64,000 bases of DNA from Plantactinospora sp. BC1 (GTDB lineage: Bacteria; Actinomycetota; Actinomycetes; Mycobacteriales; Micromonosporaceae), in the NCBI RefSeq assembly GCF_003030345.1, contig NZ_CP028158.1, positions 2,914,001-2,978,000 of the forward strand. Direction: 5' to 3'. Of the stretch, positions 51,012 through 59,750 are shown piece after piece. How positions within the stretch are numbered: position 1 is the stretch's first letter; the number at the start of each line of letters is the position of its first letter. Both the position numbers and the translations under genes were made by a program. Below the pieces are notes generated by a model, which did not search any database, was not told the origin of the DNA, and saw nothing but the letters and a program-made list of their open reading frames with translations.

Positions 51012-51920
51012 CTAGAGCGGATCACTTGATGTTGTCGGCGGGTCGGCAACCACAGGCGGCGACTCGGAGTCAGCCGAGGCTTCCACGGCCGGCCGCTTGC
51101 CATGCGGAGACGCCGGCTCGCGGGAGGCGGGCAGCGCCGGAGCAACTGGCGGTCGCACCGCCACCGTCGCCGGTGGGAAGGCCATCAACTGGACAACCAC
51201 CACCACGCCAGGCAGCATGACCGACAGGAGAGCGGCGGCGATGAACACGCCTGGCGGGACCCCGTCCGCCCAGTAGCTCCGATCGACAGTGGTCAACAGA
51301 CCGAAGATGACCGCACAGCTGAAAACGTAGGCAATCCCGAGGTAGGCCGCATGGGTCACCGCGCGATGCGCCCCGTAACGAAGTCGGGGAGCAACCGCGT
51401 GCCCGACAACGACCAGCGCGACCAGCACCGACCACGCCCGGACCAGCCAGTCGAGCCACGGGTACATGCCCTCGGGCCGAACATCCCTCAGATAGTCGTG
51501 CGCGGTCACCGTCAACTGCCCGACGGTCACCAGGGACAGACCGTACGCAGTCACCCGGATGAACCGGAGCGGGGACTCGAACTCGCTGCGCCCGGCGATC
51601 AGCCACGCTAATCCGGTGAACAGGGTGAGCGAACCAACCCCGAGCATTCCAGCCGCCACCGTCGTCTGCGTCCAGACCCGGGGACAGGTCCGTTCACCGG
51701 CGATGACGCCAAAGAAAAAGCTGTCCAGAGCGAAGGTGACCAGACCGGCGATGAACATCGTCAGGGCCTCGCCAGACGCGCGTCTCGACGTCCCTCTATC
51801 GATCAGCATGACTATGCCGGCGAAGACGAGACCGGCGACCAAGCCGGCTAGTTGGGAGTGTGCCCCGGCCGAGCCGAGCGGATTCCAATCTACCGACTCA
51901 CACACTTCACCCACCGGCAC
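51012..51920 (-). CDS. polytopic membrane protein of unknown function
   Basis: Product of 302 residues with about seven to eight membrane helices between residues 20 and 240 (LAGLVAGLVFAGIVMLIDRG, EALTMFIAGLVTFALDSFFF, GMLGVGSLTLFTGLAWLIAG, AWSVLVALVVVGHAVAP, FIAAALLSVMLPGVVVVVQL). A cytoplasmic Pro/Ser tail follows. No family is recognised. The GTG at 51920 is only weakly supported by an upstream purine tract. Codon use is less GC-extreme than in the left 50 kb, consistent with an accessory gene. It sits between the IS remnant and the tRNA-associated island. Confidence 0.7.
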   Translation of the reverse strand: MPVGEVCESVDWNPLGSAGAHSQLAGLVAGLVFAGIVMLIDRGTSRRASGEALTMFIAGLVTFALDSFFFGVIAGERTCPRVWTQTTVAAGMLGVGSLTLFTGLAWLIAGRSEFESPLRFIRVTAYGLSLVTVGQLTVTAHDYLRDVRPEGMYPWLDWLVRAWSVLVALVVVGHAVAPRLRYGAHRAVTHAAYLGIAYVFSCAVIFGLLTTVDRSYWADGVPPGVFIAAALLSVMLPGVVVVVQLMAFPPATVAVRPPVAPALPASREPASPHGKRPAVEASADSESPPVVADPPTTSSDPL

Positions 51921-52150
51921 CTCGCTCAGGTCCTTGACAGTCGGACCACGCCGTCGACGCTATCGGTACAAGTTCCACTGTAGAGGGCAAGGCCAAGGAT
52001 CTCTGGCACACCGCCGCAGTCGACCACGAGCTCCTGGAACTGCGAGCTCCTGGAACACTGCGCGCACCTTGACGCCTGACGGCGTTGGTCACCACAACCC
52101 TCAGGTGAACTCAGGCAGAGGCCAGGTCGCCTTCGATGGCTAGCGCCCCG

Positions 52151-52178
52151 TTGATTTAGATGTGAAACTATCTATGTA
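52151..52178 (+). promoter_or_regulatory. candidate promoter of the gene at 52210
   Basis: TTGATT (52151-52156), a 16-bp spacer and TATGTA (52173-52178) in an A/T-rich patch, with purine-rich gaggag and aggaag tracts between it and the ATG at 52210. Confidence 0.5.
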
Positions 52179-52209
52179 ACGAGGAGTGCACAGGAAGCCA
52201 CATTGAGCG

Positions 52210-53100
52210 ATGTTGGTGGTTCTGTTGGGACAACTTCCGTTGTGGGGACCCGGCGCGGACGAGGATCCGCCGTCGAAACCAGTGCTGACCCGCCCAGTGA
52301 CACTCCGCCTCCTGATCACCGTGAAGGCGGCTCCCAATCCGTCCGCCCGCTACGGGGAGACAGTCTGCGTCGGCGCGCTCGGCCTGGAAACGCCCTGGAC
52401 AGGCTGGATTCGGCTCTACCCGATCCACTTCCGCGATCTGGCCGACGACAGCAGATTCCGTAAGTACGACATCGTCCGCCTCGACGCGCTGCCGGCCAGG
52501 CAGGACCAGCGCCGCGAGAGCTGGAAGCCGATCGTGGACACCATCACCACCGAGCAGCACCTGACCAACCAGCAGTCACGTCGAAATCTCCTCGATCCAC
52601 TCGTCGAAGACTCCATGTGCCGGCTCAACGAGCAGGCCCGCGACGACCCGAGCGCACGATCGATCGCATTGATTCGCGCCGCCGACATCTCGGCCCTACA
52701 GGTCAAGCGCCATCCTGGCTGGTCGGTGGAGGACCGCAAGAAGATCGCTCGCTACCTCAACCAGCTCGACCTACTGGAGCCATCCAAGCCCAGCCCGCTT
52801 CAGGCACCACGATTCACCGGTGCCTACCGCTACCGATGTGCGGACCGCCGTTGCCGTGGTCATCAGCAGACCCTCTGGGACTGGGAATTCGTCGCCCTCC
52901 AACGTCGTCTGACCCAGCTCACCGACGCGGAGGCTGCGGATCAACTCAGACACAAGTTCCTCGACCAACTCTGCGCCGCCGACCGCGACGTCGCCTTCTA
53001 CGTGGGCAACCAAGCGGCAAGACCGCAGTCCTTCAGCATCGGCGGCGTCTACGCACCCAGACGACCCACCGCTCGATATCGACTACGCGTCAACCGATGA
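52210..53100 (+). CDS. unknown protein adjacent to DUF4326 gene
   Basis: Product of 296 residues. The conserved part begins near residue 30 (VTLRLLITVKAAPNPSARYG), followed by VCVGALGLETPWTGWIRLYP and a cysteine/histidine cluster (CADRRCRGH) that may bind metal. The end is a basic RRPTARYRLRV. I recall similar unnamed proteins near DUF488-type genes, but cannot assign a function. GTG codons at 52282 and 52297 are alternative starts nearer the conserved region. The 3' end overlaps the convergent DUF4326 gene by 11 bp; small, nucleotide-binding-like neighbours of this kind are frequent in mobile islands. Confidence 0.65.
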   Translation: MLVVLLGQLPLWGPGADEDPPSKPVLTRPVTLRLLITVKAAPNPSARYGETVCVGALGLETPWTGWIRLYPIHFRDLADDSRFRKYDIVRLDALPARQDQRRESWKPIVDTITTEQHLTNQQSRRNLLDPLVEDSMCRLNEQARDDPSARSIALIRAADISALQVKRHPGWSVEDRKKIARYLNQLDLLEPSKPSPLQAPRFTGAYRYRCADRRCRGHQQTLWDWEFVALQRRLTQLTDAEAADQLRHKFLDQLCAADRDVAFYVGNQAARPQSFSIGGVYAPRRPTARYRLRVNR

Positions 53101-53386
53101 TCTCGGCCAGCACATCAGCGTGGCAGGCATCCTCGACGTGACACCAACACGCCAACTGCTTTCCCGCGAGTTCCTGCCTCGCCCGCTCGACAAGCGCCGG
53201 CTGTCCCACAAGCCACTGCCGATACAGGCGCAACGCCTCAGCCCGATCATGGCTGCGGAGGCTGAACGGATTGGCCCAGGGAGAACGCCGCAACCCGAAC
53301 CCCTGCCGCCCGACATAGACGGCACCGGACGGTACGACCGGGTGGTAGAGGTCCCCCTGAACTCGAACCCGTGACTGCGCCCCCAC
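53090..53386 (-). CDS. DUF4326 domain-containing protein
   Basis: Product of 98 residues matching the DUF4326 pattern: GAVYVGRQGFGLRRSPWANP, FSLRSHDRAEALRLYRQWL, and the C-terminal LACWCHVEDACHADVLAEII with its conserved CWC and CHAD residues. The family has no settled function; it is common in phages and genomic islands, and the Cys/His set suggests a catalytic or metal-binding role. GTG 53386 is the likely start. The open frame continues upstream through the tRNA fragment but that part is not coding. It converges with, and overlaps, the unknown gene ending at 53100. Confidence 0.85.
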   Translation of the reverse strand: MGAQSRVRVQGDLYHPVVPSGAVYVGRQGFGLRRSPWANPFSLRSHDRAEALRLYRQWLVGQPALVERARQELAGKQLACWCHVEDACHADVLAEIIG

Positions 53387-53515
53387 GCGGCCAGGGTAAC
53401 TGTCCACCACGGGCTCGGCGGGGTGCTCGCGAGTGCATGGTGTGTCCCGACCATACCGCCCGGTCCAACGGCTCCCGAGCACTTGTCGAGCACCCCGGAC
53501 ACCCCGGCAGCAATG

Positions 53516-53556
53516 AAAAAGGCCCGGATCCAGGTGGGAACCCAGATCAAGGCCTT
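53516..53556 (-). terminator. intrinsic terminator of the tRNA-Lys locus
   Basis: Inverted repeat AAGGCC...GGCCTT with inner GATC/GATC and TGGGAACCCA pairings. On the minus strand the 3' arm is followed by TTTTT. It lies 7 bp beyond the 3' end of the tRNA-Lys fragment, where the native tRNA terminator would be. Confidence 0.8.
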
Positions 53557-53562
53557 GATCGT

Positions 53563-53607
53563 TGGTGCGCCGCCAGGGACTCGAACCCCGAACCCGCGGA
53601 TTAAGAG
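53563..53607 (-). tRNA. tRNA-Lys(CTT) 3' half (partial; attachment-site remnant)
   Basis: On the minus strand the sequence runs from the anticodon loop (CTCTTAATC) through the GCGGGTTCGG variable region, the T-arm GGGGTTCGAGTCCCTGGC and the acceptor end GGCGCACCA. It has the CCA end but no D-arm or 5' acceptor strand. It corresponds to the 3' 45 nt of actinobacterial tRNA-Lys(CTT). Integrative elements commonly use the 3' end of tRNAs as attB, so this is read as an attachment-site copy. The intact 5' half is probably at the other end of the island, outside the window. Confidence 0.85.
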
Positions 53608-53750
53608 GTTGGTCTTTATCGAGTCGTTGCGTCCCACCGACGCCCTGAGAGTCCATTTATTCGCGACTATTGCCTGATTTCGTCGAAACGCCGTCCCGCT
53701 GGGTCCAGCCAACCTCGTGCCCGTCCAAGGCGGTCGAGCACCCGGCGAGC
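53595..53750. repeat. attachment-site-like direct repeat, left copy
   Basis: About 156 bp starting inside the tRNA-Lys anticodon region and extending into the island. It is similar along its length, roughly three quarters identical by eye, to 61806-61960. Shared landmarks are gattaagagg at the start, ttcgcga.tattgcc, atttcgtcg and cgagcaccc near the end. Confidence 0.8.
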
Positions 53751-54116
53751 ACCTGGTGCTACGCCATCTACACCGGCGAGGGAATCACGTCGCAGGGCGG
53801 ACCTACTCGAAGACTCATCGCCCTCGCCCTTGTGGCCACCACCGGATAGCCTCGCCCACGTAAGTAGCCCACCGGCTCTAGATGCATCTAGGGGCACGAG
53901 AACAGAACCTTCCCACCGAGCCTGCATGCCGGAACCGAGTTCGACGTGGGACCGCACCGCCCCGTCCTGTGTTGACGACGCTTGGAGCGGCGGGCAACAT
54001 CGTCCCTCAGCCAAGCAGGTTCCTGAAGTGCCGCTGTCGGGATGGCAGGCGCACGCAGCGTGCCGAGCGCTGCTGCTACCCATCACGATCGACGCCCGAA
54101 TCTAATCGAGCAGCGG

Positions 54117-56615
54117 TCAGCACTTACCGAACTTGGTCCAGGCTTCCATAGGGTTGGTGACGAGCGCGGTTTCGGTGGGGGTAGGCAGAGGGCGGCTGCC
54201 CGCATAGCCGGCGATGCCGGTCAGGAGGTTGCGCCATAGCGCGGCTTGCCATCCGGCACGAGTTGGCGAGGCCAACACCAGCCGCCGGCGGCCGTCCCAC
54301 CAGCCGTGCACATCGATGGCAGCACGCGCGACGATGTGGGTGTCTGGGAAGTCACACAGCCGGTCGAGCACGTTGATCACTGTGCGCCGCGGATCCTTCT
54401 GCGTCCGGACGATGACGGTGCCGTCGGCGATTCGTTCCACCGCGTCGACCACGTCGTCCAACCTGTCGAGCGCGTCATCGATCTCGTTGCGCTGAAGGAT
54501 CCATACCAGGTCGGCGCGGATGTGCGGCGTGATGAACCGCGGTCCGAGCGTGTAGCCGGTCATCCCCTCGGCGTACTTCTCGATCGCCTCGTGGGTGGCA
54601 TCCAGGACCCAGTCCTTGTGCTTACGCAGGTCGGCGAGGAGCAAGTCGATGCTGTTGGCACGATCGGGATCCGGTTTATGGGAGAGCGTCCCGTGGCGAA
54701 GTGCGATCAGTCCGACCGCGGTCAAGGCGGCATGTTCCGCGGCCAGCGTTTGCTCCTCCTCGGCGCACCAGAGGTTCACGAGGCCGTCTTGAACTATCCA
54801 CGTCCAATCTTGTGGGTGCGGCCAAAGGCCACCGCCGACAGCGATCAGCACAATGCGGTACGCGGCCAGCTGCGCGGCCAGGGGCCACTGCGCTGACTGT
54901 TCGACGAGCCTCTGAAACTGCTCGCGGGCGTGCCGGCGCCGCCGCTCGTCAAGGGCCTGAATCGCCGCCGCCGTGCTGAGCGGGGGACCCTTCCGTTCGG
55001 CGGCGAGCTGTTCGCTGTCGCTGGACTCGGGAGCGTCGTCCCCTTTGAGTTCACCACCGCCGTTGCCTGGTGGCGTAGGCTTGCGGTCGCGGCCCAGTGC
55101 CAGATCCAGCAGTGCGGATCCGACGGCCCGGCGGATGTCCTCCTCCATTCGCGCGCGGCGGCGCCTCTTCGCGGTCGCCGAATCGTCCTCGTCCGGGCGC
55201 GGCGGCCGGACCTCTGCGAGCTTCCTCAGAGCGTCGAGCAGCGCCTGCATTTGCCTTTCGTCACCCAACAGGTCGGGCAGTGACCTGTCCTCGAGCGGGG
55301 ACGGGTGCCTGGTTCGGGACAGGGCGCTGCGTACGTCGATGACCAGGCCGACTCCGATCGGACTGCCGTCGGCGCCGCGCACGGTGATGGTGCGTGCCGG
55401 ATCGCCTGGGTCACCCTCGATTCGGTAAGTGTGGATCTGCTCATGCGTCTCGACGTGCGCGGCCGTGCGTGACTGGCCGGCGAGGTCGATTACTAGGTGG
55501 TCGGGCACCGGACCGGCGGTCACCAGGATCGTCACCTCGACCCGTTCGGGGTCGGTGAGGGCATGGACCGCCAATACGCGTCGACCAGGCACTGGCGGTT
55601 CCGAGCCAGCCTCCGGGGTACGCAACGGCAGTTCGTCGAGATCCGCGTCTTCCGCGTCGACGGCGTCGAGCATCGATTCGGTGATGTGCTGGAGGAGGGC
55701 GAGTTCGCAGTTACCTTTCTCGTCGGCCATCGACCGCAGCAGCGCGGCTCGGGTGCAGTTGGCGCTGCCGGTGACCAGGGTGCCGGTCAGACCGGACCAC
55801 CATTCGAGGACCTTGCCGTGGTGGTAGCGGGAGGTGGTTGGCTTGGTGATGCGGACGGTACCGACCCGGTCCAGCACCCGCCGCAGTTGACCTGGGTCGA
55901 GCTGGGCGTCGCGGGTGAGCAGCACGTCGAGCTGCTCGGGTCGGAGCTTGTGGAGCAGCCGGGATAAGGCGTCGGCGGGTGGGTCAAAGAAGGGCGAAGC
56001 GACTCGCAGCCGATCTACAGGGTTCATCGGCAGCGGCAGCTGGTCCGCGAGCGGCTGCCGATCGTTGGTGAGCAGCAGAGGCTCGTCCGGTTCGGGCTGT
56101 GTCGGTCGCGTGGTGAGCAGGTCGGCGACACAGTGCAGCCGTTCCCGGCCAAGGGTGGTGATCCAGAGCTGGTCGGGCAGCCGGCGCAGCCAGGCGGCCA
56201 GGTCGTCGACGAGGGTGGGCACGGTGGGACCGTCGATGCGCAGGTGGGTCCACACCTCGGCGCTGTGATGCCAGCCCTGCGAGGTGGCGTTTCCCGAGCC
56301 GATCGAGATCAGTGCGTCGGTGGCCGATGCGATCACCACCAGTTTGGGATGGAACGCGCCGCCGGAGCGACACACCACCGGTACCGGTACGTAGTCCGCG
56401 AGCGGCCCGCGGCCGGAGGCGAAGCCGGGCTCGACGTGATCGGCGTCGTACACAATCGTCACCCGCGCGCCGCGGGCGCGCGCCCGCTCGACGCACACGT
56501 CCTCGATGAACGGCAGATCGCTGGTGTACGTCAGGACCAGGATCTCCTGCGGTTCCGCGATCGGCAGCTTGTGGAGGACGCGCGGTGGAGGCGCCCCGAC
56601 CAGGTCATCACTCAT
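54117..56615 (-). CDS. phospholipase D-like (double HxK) protein, candidate defense nuclease
   Basis: Product of 832 residues with two PLD-type motifs in the first 300: His89-x-Lys91 (GAFHPKLVVI) followed by GSGNATSQGW, and His266-x-Lys268 (YHHGKVLEWW) followed by GSANCTRAAL. Both HxK-N-[GS] elements are present, so one pseudo-dimeric PLD active site is likely, as in PLD-family nucleases. Residues 450-560 are charged and possibly coiled. The C-terminal 270 residues are helical and unrecognised. The ATG overlaps the upstream gene's stop by 4 nt (ATGA), so the two are translationally coupled. No helicase motif is seen. A nuclease acting on DNA is inferred, not proven. Confidence 0.75.
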   Translation of the reverse strand: MSDDLVGAPPPRVLHKLPIAEPQEILVLTYTSDLPFIEDVCVERARARGARVTIVYDADHVEPGFASGRGPLADYVPVPVVCRSGGAFHPKLVVIASATDALISIGSGNATSQGWHHSAEVWTHLRIDGPTVPTLVDDLAAWLRRLPDQLWITTLGRERLHCVADLLTTRPTQPEPDEPLLLTNDRQPLADQLPLPMNPVDRLRVASPFFDPPADALSRLLHKLRPEQLDVLLTRDAQLDPGQLRRVLDRVGTVRITKPTTSRYHHGKVLEWWSGLTGTLVTGSANCTRAALLRSMADEKGNCELALLQHITESMLDAVDAEDADLDELPLRTPEAGSEPPVPGRRVLAVHALTDPERVEVTILVTAGPVPDHLVIDLAGQSRTAAHVETHEQIHTYRIEGDPGDPARTITVRGADGSPIGVGLVIDVRSALSRTRHPSPLEDRSLPDLLGDERQMQALLDALRKLAEVRPPRPDEDDSATAKRRRRARMEEDIRRAVGSALLDLALGRDRKPTPPGNGGGELKGDDAPESSDSEQLAAERKGPPLSTAAAIQALDERRRRHAREQFQRLVEQSAQWPLAAQLAAYRIVLIAVGGGLWPHPQDWTWIVQDGLVNLWCAEEEQTLAAEHAALTAVGLIALRHGTLSHKPDPDRANSIDLLLADLRKHKDWVLDATHEAIEKYAEGMTGYTLGPRFITPHIRADLVWILQRNEIDDALDRLDDVVDAVERIADGTVIVRTQKDPRRTVINVLDRLCDFPDTHIVARAAIDVHGWWDGRRRLVLASPTRAGWQAALWRNLLTGIAGYAGSRPLPTPTETALVTNPMEAWTKFGKC

Positions 56616-58138
56616 GCGCCCACCTCGGCGCTGTAGGGACCTGGCCCCCAGAGGCTGCCGTCCCCGGAGCGCTCTAGAACACCCAACTGGTGCAGAACGC
56701 TGGCGAAGGTTTCCAGCCGTAATGAGGCGGCTGCGTCGCCTTCCCGTCCTTCCAGCCGCAGTCGGTCACCGACCACCCGCAGGCGAGTCGGCATCCGCAG
56801 CCCGGTGCGGGTCCACTGCATCTTGTCCCGGCTCACCTTTTCCGCCCGATTGAACAGGCCGAGGGTGAGTGATCGTGCCGCGTCCGGCAACGGCTGGTCG
56901 GTGTGTTCGTCAATCCAGCCACGGACCCAACCCGGTCCCATGCTCGACTCGTCGTAGCGGAGGAACGCATTCCGGCTCAGTCCGTCGAGCTCACCGGCTC
57001 GCCGCGCCCCGACGGCGAGCAGCTGCAGTAGTTGCAGCGCGGACCACTCGCCGCCATTCCGCCCGACCTGGTCGTTGAGAATGTGCTCGGCTGGCTTCAG
57101 CACGCCGCCGGCGTCCATTGTCGGAGGCAACTCGTCGCGCAGCGCCTGCCGCACCGCGATGTTGGGCAGGCCGGCGACGAACATGTCGGCCGCATCCTTG
57201 CGGGTGCCCGGCTTCTTCAGCGGCGCGACCAGCTTCGCCCAGATCATCCGCCATGCCCACACCGACCAGTTGCGCAGTAGCGCCCCGCGCCAGCGCAGCG
57301 CGTGCGCTTCATGGTCAGTGCTGGCGAGTACCCCGGCCAGGTCAGCGGTGTAGCAGCACAATCGGTCCATCAGCAGGTCGACGTTGTCGTCAACCTGCTG
57401 CCCCGCGAGGGCTGCGACCAGGACGGCGGCGCTGGCCCGGTGCACGGCGGCCAGTTCCGGATCTGGTCCGCGGGGATCGAAGTACGCGCGCCGCAGAGCG
57501 GTGCCGTCGGCCGCCCCGCTCACCGCGCACAGACAAAGGTCGGCGGTCCCGGCCAGGTCAGCCTCGGCCAGGGCGGCGGGTCCGTCCGCGAGGTCAACGA
57601 TCCGGTCAAGGGCGCTTAGCGCCTCGGCGTCGGCGGCCTGCCCGGGCTCGGGGATCGTTCCTGGGTTGATCAGGCTCAGCGTGGCCTCGATGCCGCCGTA
57701 GGTGCCGTAGAAGCCTTCCGCAACGGTGCTGTAGTCCTGCGCCAACTGGTCGAGGTGTACGCCGCCGTGCTTGTCCAGCGCCTTGGCGATCGTGTTCACA
57801 CCATGTGGGTTGCGCCAGCCCGCCCGGCGTTGATGCTGCTCCTGGTCCCTGTTCAAGTGGTGGAGGGAGGCGGCCGCCAACACGACCTCGCAGCGGCGCA
57901 GCAGCCGCCGAAAGTCCGGCCGATGGCTGCTGGACCATCCCCGTCGCTCCGCCTCGATGGCGACCCGCGCGTGCAGGGAGAGATACCGGGCGTGAGGCGT
58001 CGTGGTGATGACACCGGGTACGAGTTCGGACGCGTGGGCGGCGGTTACCGCTTCCACCGCGAGCGGCTGCCGTCCCGTGTCCTCTGGACTGTCGGCCTTG
58101 GCGGACCATGCCGCACCAGCCACCAACATGCCGGCCAT
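56612..58138 (-). CDS. unknown protein coupled to the PLD-like gene
   Basis: Product of 508 residues; no family recognised with confidence. The N-terminal ELVPGVITTTPHARYLSLHA, with an Arg-Tyr after a Thr run, recalls unnamed proteins such as DUF6361 that often accompany nuclease genes. The middle is helical (LLRNWSVWAWRMIWAKLVAP) and the C-terminal RLRVVGDRLRLEGREGDAAA may form a winged-helix end. ATG 58138 is preferred because GAGAGG lies 6 nt upstream; a TTG at 58165 is also in frame. The stop overlaps the PLD-like gene start, so the pair forms an operon and may act as a complex. Confidence 0.7.
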   Translation of the reverse strand: MAGMLVAGAAWSAKADSPEDTGRQPLAVEAVTAAHASELVPGVITTTPHARYLSLHARVAIEAERRGWSSSHRPDFRRLLRRCEVVLAAASLHHLNRDQEQHQRRAGWRNPHGVNTIAKALDKHGGVHLDQLAQDYSTVAEGFYGTYGGIEATLSLINPGTIPEPGQAADAEALSALDRIVDLADGPAALAEADLAGTADLCLCAVSGAADGTALRRAYFDPRGPDPELAAVHRASAAVLVAALAGQQVDDNVDLLMDRLCCYTADLAGVLASTDHEAHALRWRGALLRNWSVWAWRMIWAKLVAPLKKPGTRKDAADMFVAGLPNIAVRQALRDELPPTMDAGGVLKPAEHILNDQVGRNGGEWSALQLLQLLAVGARRAGELDGLSRNAFLRYDESSMGPGWVRGWIDEHTDQPLPDAARSLTLGLFNRAEKVSRDKMQWTRTGLRMPTRLRVVGDRLRLEGREGDAAASLRLETFASVLHQLGVLERSGDGSLWGPGPYSAEVGA

Positions 58139-58517
58139 TATTGACCTCTCACCGTTCACCTCCAATGACCACTCCGGCAGGCCTCCTTCCGCTCAGGCAA
58201 GCCGAGGTTCGGAGATCGAGTGGCGGAGCAGGTCCGAATGACCCACTCAGTCCGACGGCACCGTCACACGATGATGCCGGGTCGGCAGGGCAGCACGTGG
58301 CACTCATATCGCCCTGGCCGCTGGCCAAACAGGCACTTCCCACCGCAGCGGGTCGGCATCTGGTCGCGATGGCGGCAACGGCCCGAATCATCACCTGGTG
58401 TCGTGGTGTGTCGGCGGAGTAGACCGGGCACAGTTGCGCGACGGTTGGTGGTTGTGGACCCGGTGCCGACCGCACCATGGCCGCTTGGTCGTCGGCTGTA
58501 ATGCCAGGATCGGTCCC
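58139..58517. other. 379-bp intergenic region
   Basis: Between the end of the exonuclease gene and the start of the two-gene PLD operon, all on the minus strand. It presumably carries the operon promoter. No gene or repeat could be recognised. Confidence 0.5.
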
Positions 58518-59750
58518 TCACCGCGCCGGGGCAGGCGTGTTGAGGCCGGCGAGCATGTCTCGATAGGCTGCCGGGTGGACAATGGGGATGCCATACTGTC
58601 GGGCCTTCTTCGCTTTTCCTGACGCTGAGTCCGGGTCCGCCGCAACGAGCAGCCGGGTCTGCTTCGTGACGTTGTCTCCGACTCGCAGACCAGCGGCGAC
58701 GGCCTCGGCCTGCCAGTGCTCTCTGGGTGGATGCATCAAGCCGGTGAAGACTAGGAGATCGCCGGGCTGCAGCCGCCATTCAGTCCGTCGCCGGGGCGCG
58801 TCCTGGTTCCCGCTCTCAGCTGCGGCCAGTGCTCTATCGACGTCGTTGTTCTGCAGACCGAGCAGCGACGCGACCTGATCGAGGTCGTCTCGTTCCGCGG
58901 CGGTTAGGACGCCGTCTTCGATTGCGGCGGTCGCCAACGCAAGGAGATACTCGTGGTGCAGGTGATCAACGTCGACGCGGGCAAGTCCGAAGGAGTCGGC
59001 CGTGGCCACGAGCGCGTCGGCCTCGCTGGCGGATATGTGGCGGTCGAGGAGAGCCTTGTCGAGCACGTCGAGGTATTCGTCGCCCTGCGGCTGATGGAGT
59101 CGTGGCAGCCGGTCGACAAGCCGAGTCAGGAAGTGCTCCTCACCGACCTTTGGCGATCGGCGCTGAACTGGCACGACCGGCTCGGCCGCCACAACGGGCC
59201 ACTCCAGGGCGGCGGCCGCCGTGGCCATGGCCGTCCAAGGCGGAGGATGCCCGGTCGCCACCAGATAACGCCCAAGTAGCCGCGCCGCGGCGCGCGCGTC
59301 TTCCAAGGCCGAGTGCGGGCGATGCTTGGGCAGACCAGCGGCTCTGCAGCAGTCGCTCAGGCTACGACCAGCAGCGGGCAAAAGATGCGATGCCAGACGC
59401 ATGGTGCAGAGCCCGGCGTCGGCGTCGATCGGCACATGAATGCCCATGCGACGGTACTCGGCGAGTAGGAACATGGCCTCGAAGCGGAGGTTGTGCGCAA
59501 CCAGCACCCGCTTGCGCAGCAACCCGGCCAGATGGCCTGCGAGCTTGTCGAACTTGGGAGCCCGGCGAGCCTCCGCGGCGGAGATGCCGTGAATGAGCTG
59601 CGGACCCATGTCTCGATCGGGATTGACCAAGCTGCACCACTCGCTCGTGATCTGCCCCCACTCGTCGAGCTGGATGACAGCCGCCTCGACTACCCGGTCG
59701 TGCCAGCTCGTACGCAGACCCGTTGTCTCAAGGTCGATCACCGCGTACAC
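58518..59750 (-). CDS. DnaQ-like exonuclease with TerB-like middle and BRCT C-terminus
   Basis: Product of 410 residues. Residues 1-165 form a DEDDh exonuclease domain: Asp6 and Glu8 in VIDLETTGL, and His146/Asp151 in HSALEDARAAARLLG. The second catalytic Asp of the HNxxFD motif is replaced by Glu91 (HNLRFEAMFL). Residues about 220-310 are acidic and helical, resembling TerB/tellurite-resistance domains (IEDGVLTAAERDDLDQVASL). Residues 325-400 form a BRCT-like domain (GDLLVFTGLMHPPREHWQAE, TRLLVAADPDSASGKAKKAR). GTG 59750 follows GGAGGT. It probably trims or proofreads DNA 3' ends; the BRCT part suggests recruitment to nicks or replication structures. Confidence 0.85.
   Translation of the reverse strand: MYAVIDLETTGLRTSWHDRVVEAAVIQLDEWGQITSEWCSLVNPDRDMGPQLIHGISAAEARRAPKFDKLAGHLAGLLRKRVLVAHNLRFEAMFLLAEYRRMGIHVPIDADAGLCTMRLASHLLPAAGRSLSDCCRAAGLPKHRPHSALEDARAAARLLGRYLVATGHPPPWTAMATAAAALEWPVVAAEPVVPVQRRSPKVGEEHFLTRLVDRLPRLHQPQGDEYLDVLDKALLDRHISASEADALVATADSFGLARVDVDHLHHEYLLALATAAIEDGVLTAAERDDLDQVASLLGLQNNDVDRALAAAESGNQDAPRRRTEWRLQPGDLLVFTGLMHPPREHWQAEAVAAGLRVGDNVTKQTRLLVAADPDSASGKAKKARQYGIPIVHPAAYRDMLAGLNTPAPAR

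Larger units (their letters stand above)
53387..54116. other. 730-bp region with the island boundary
   Basis: It contains the tRNA terminator, the tRNA-Lys 3' fragment and the left repeat copy, all listed separately. The rest (53751-54116) shows no gene; short frames lack motifs. It is the trailer of the phospholipase-D-like gene on the minus strand. Confidence 0.6.

Noticed and set aside
53360-53376. gggttcgagttc-like stretch on the minus strand resembling a tRNA T-arm
   Set aside because: It lies inside the DUF4326 coding frame and no acceptor or anticodon arm can be drawn around it.
53083-53712. Long minus-strand frame reading through the tRNA-Lys fragment and left repeat, with a similar frame at 61696-62127
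   Set aside because: The similarity comes from the attachment-site repeat and the translated tRNA itself; only the last 98 codons of the left frame (DUF4326) are coding.
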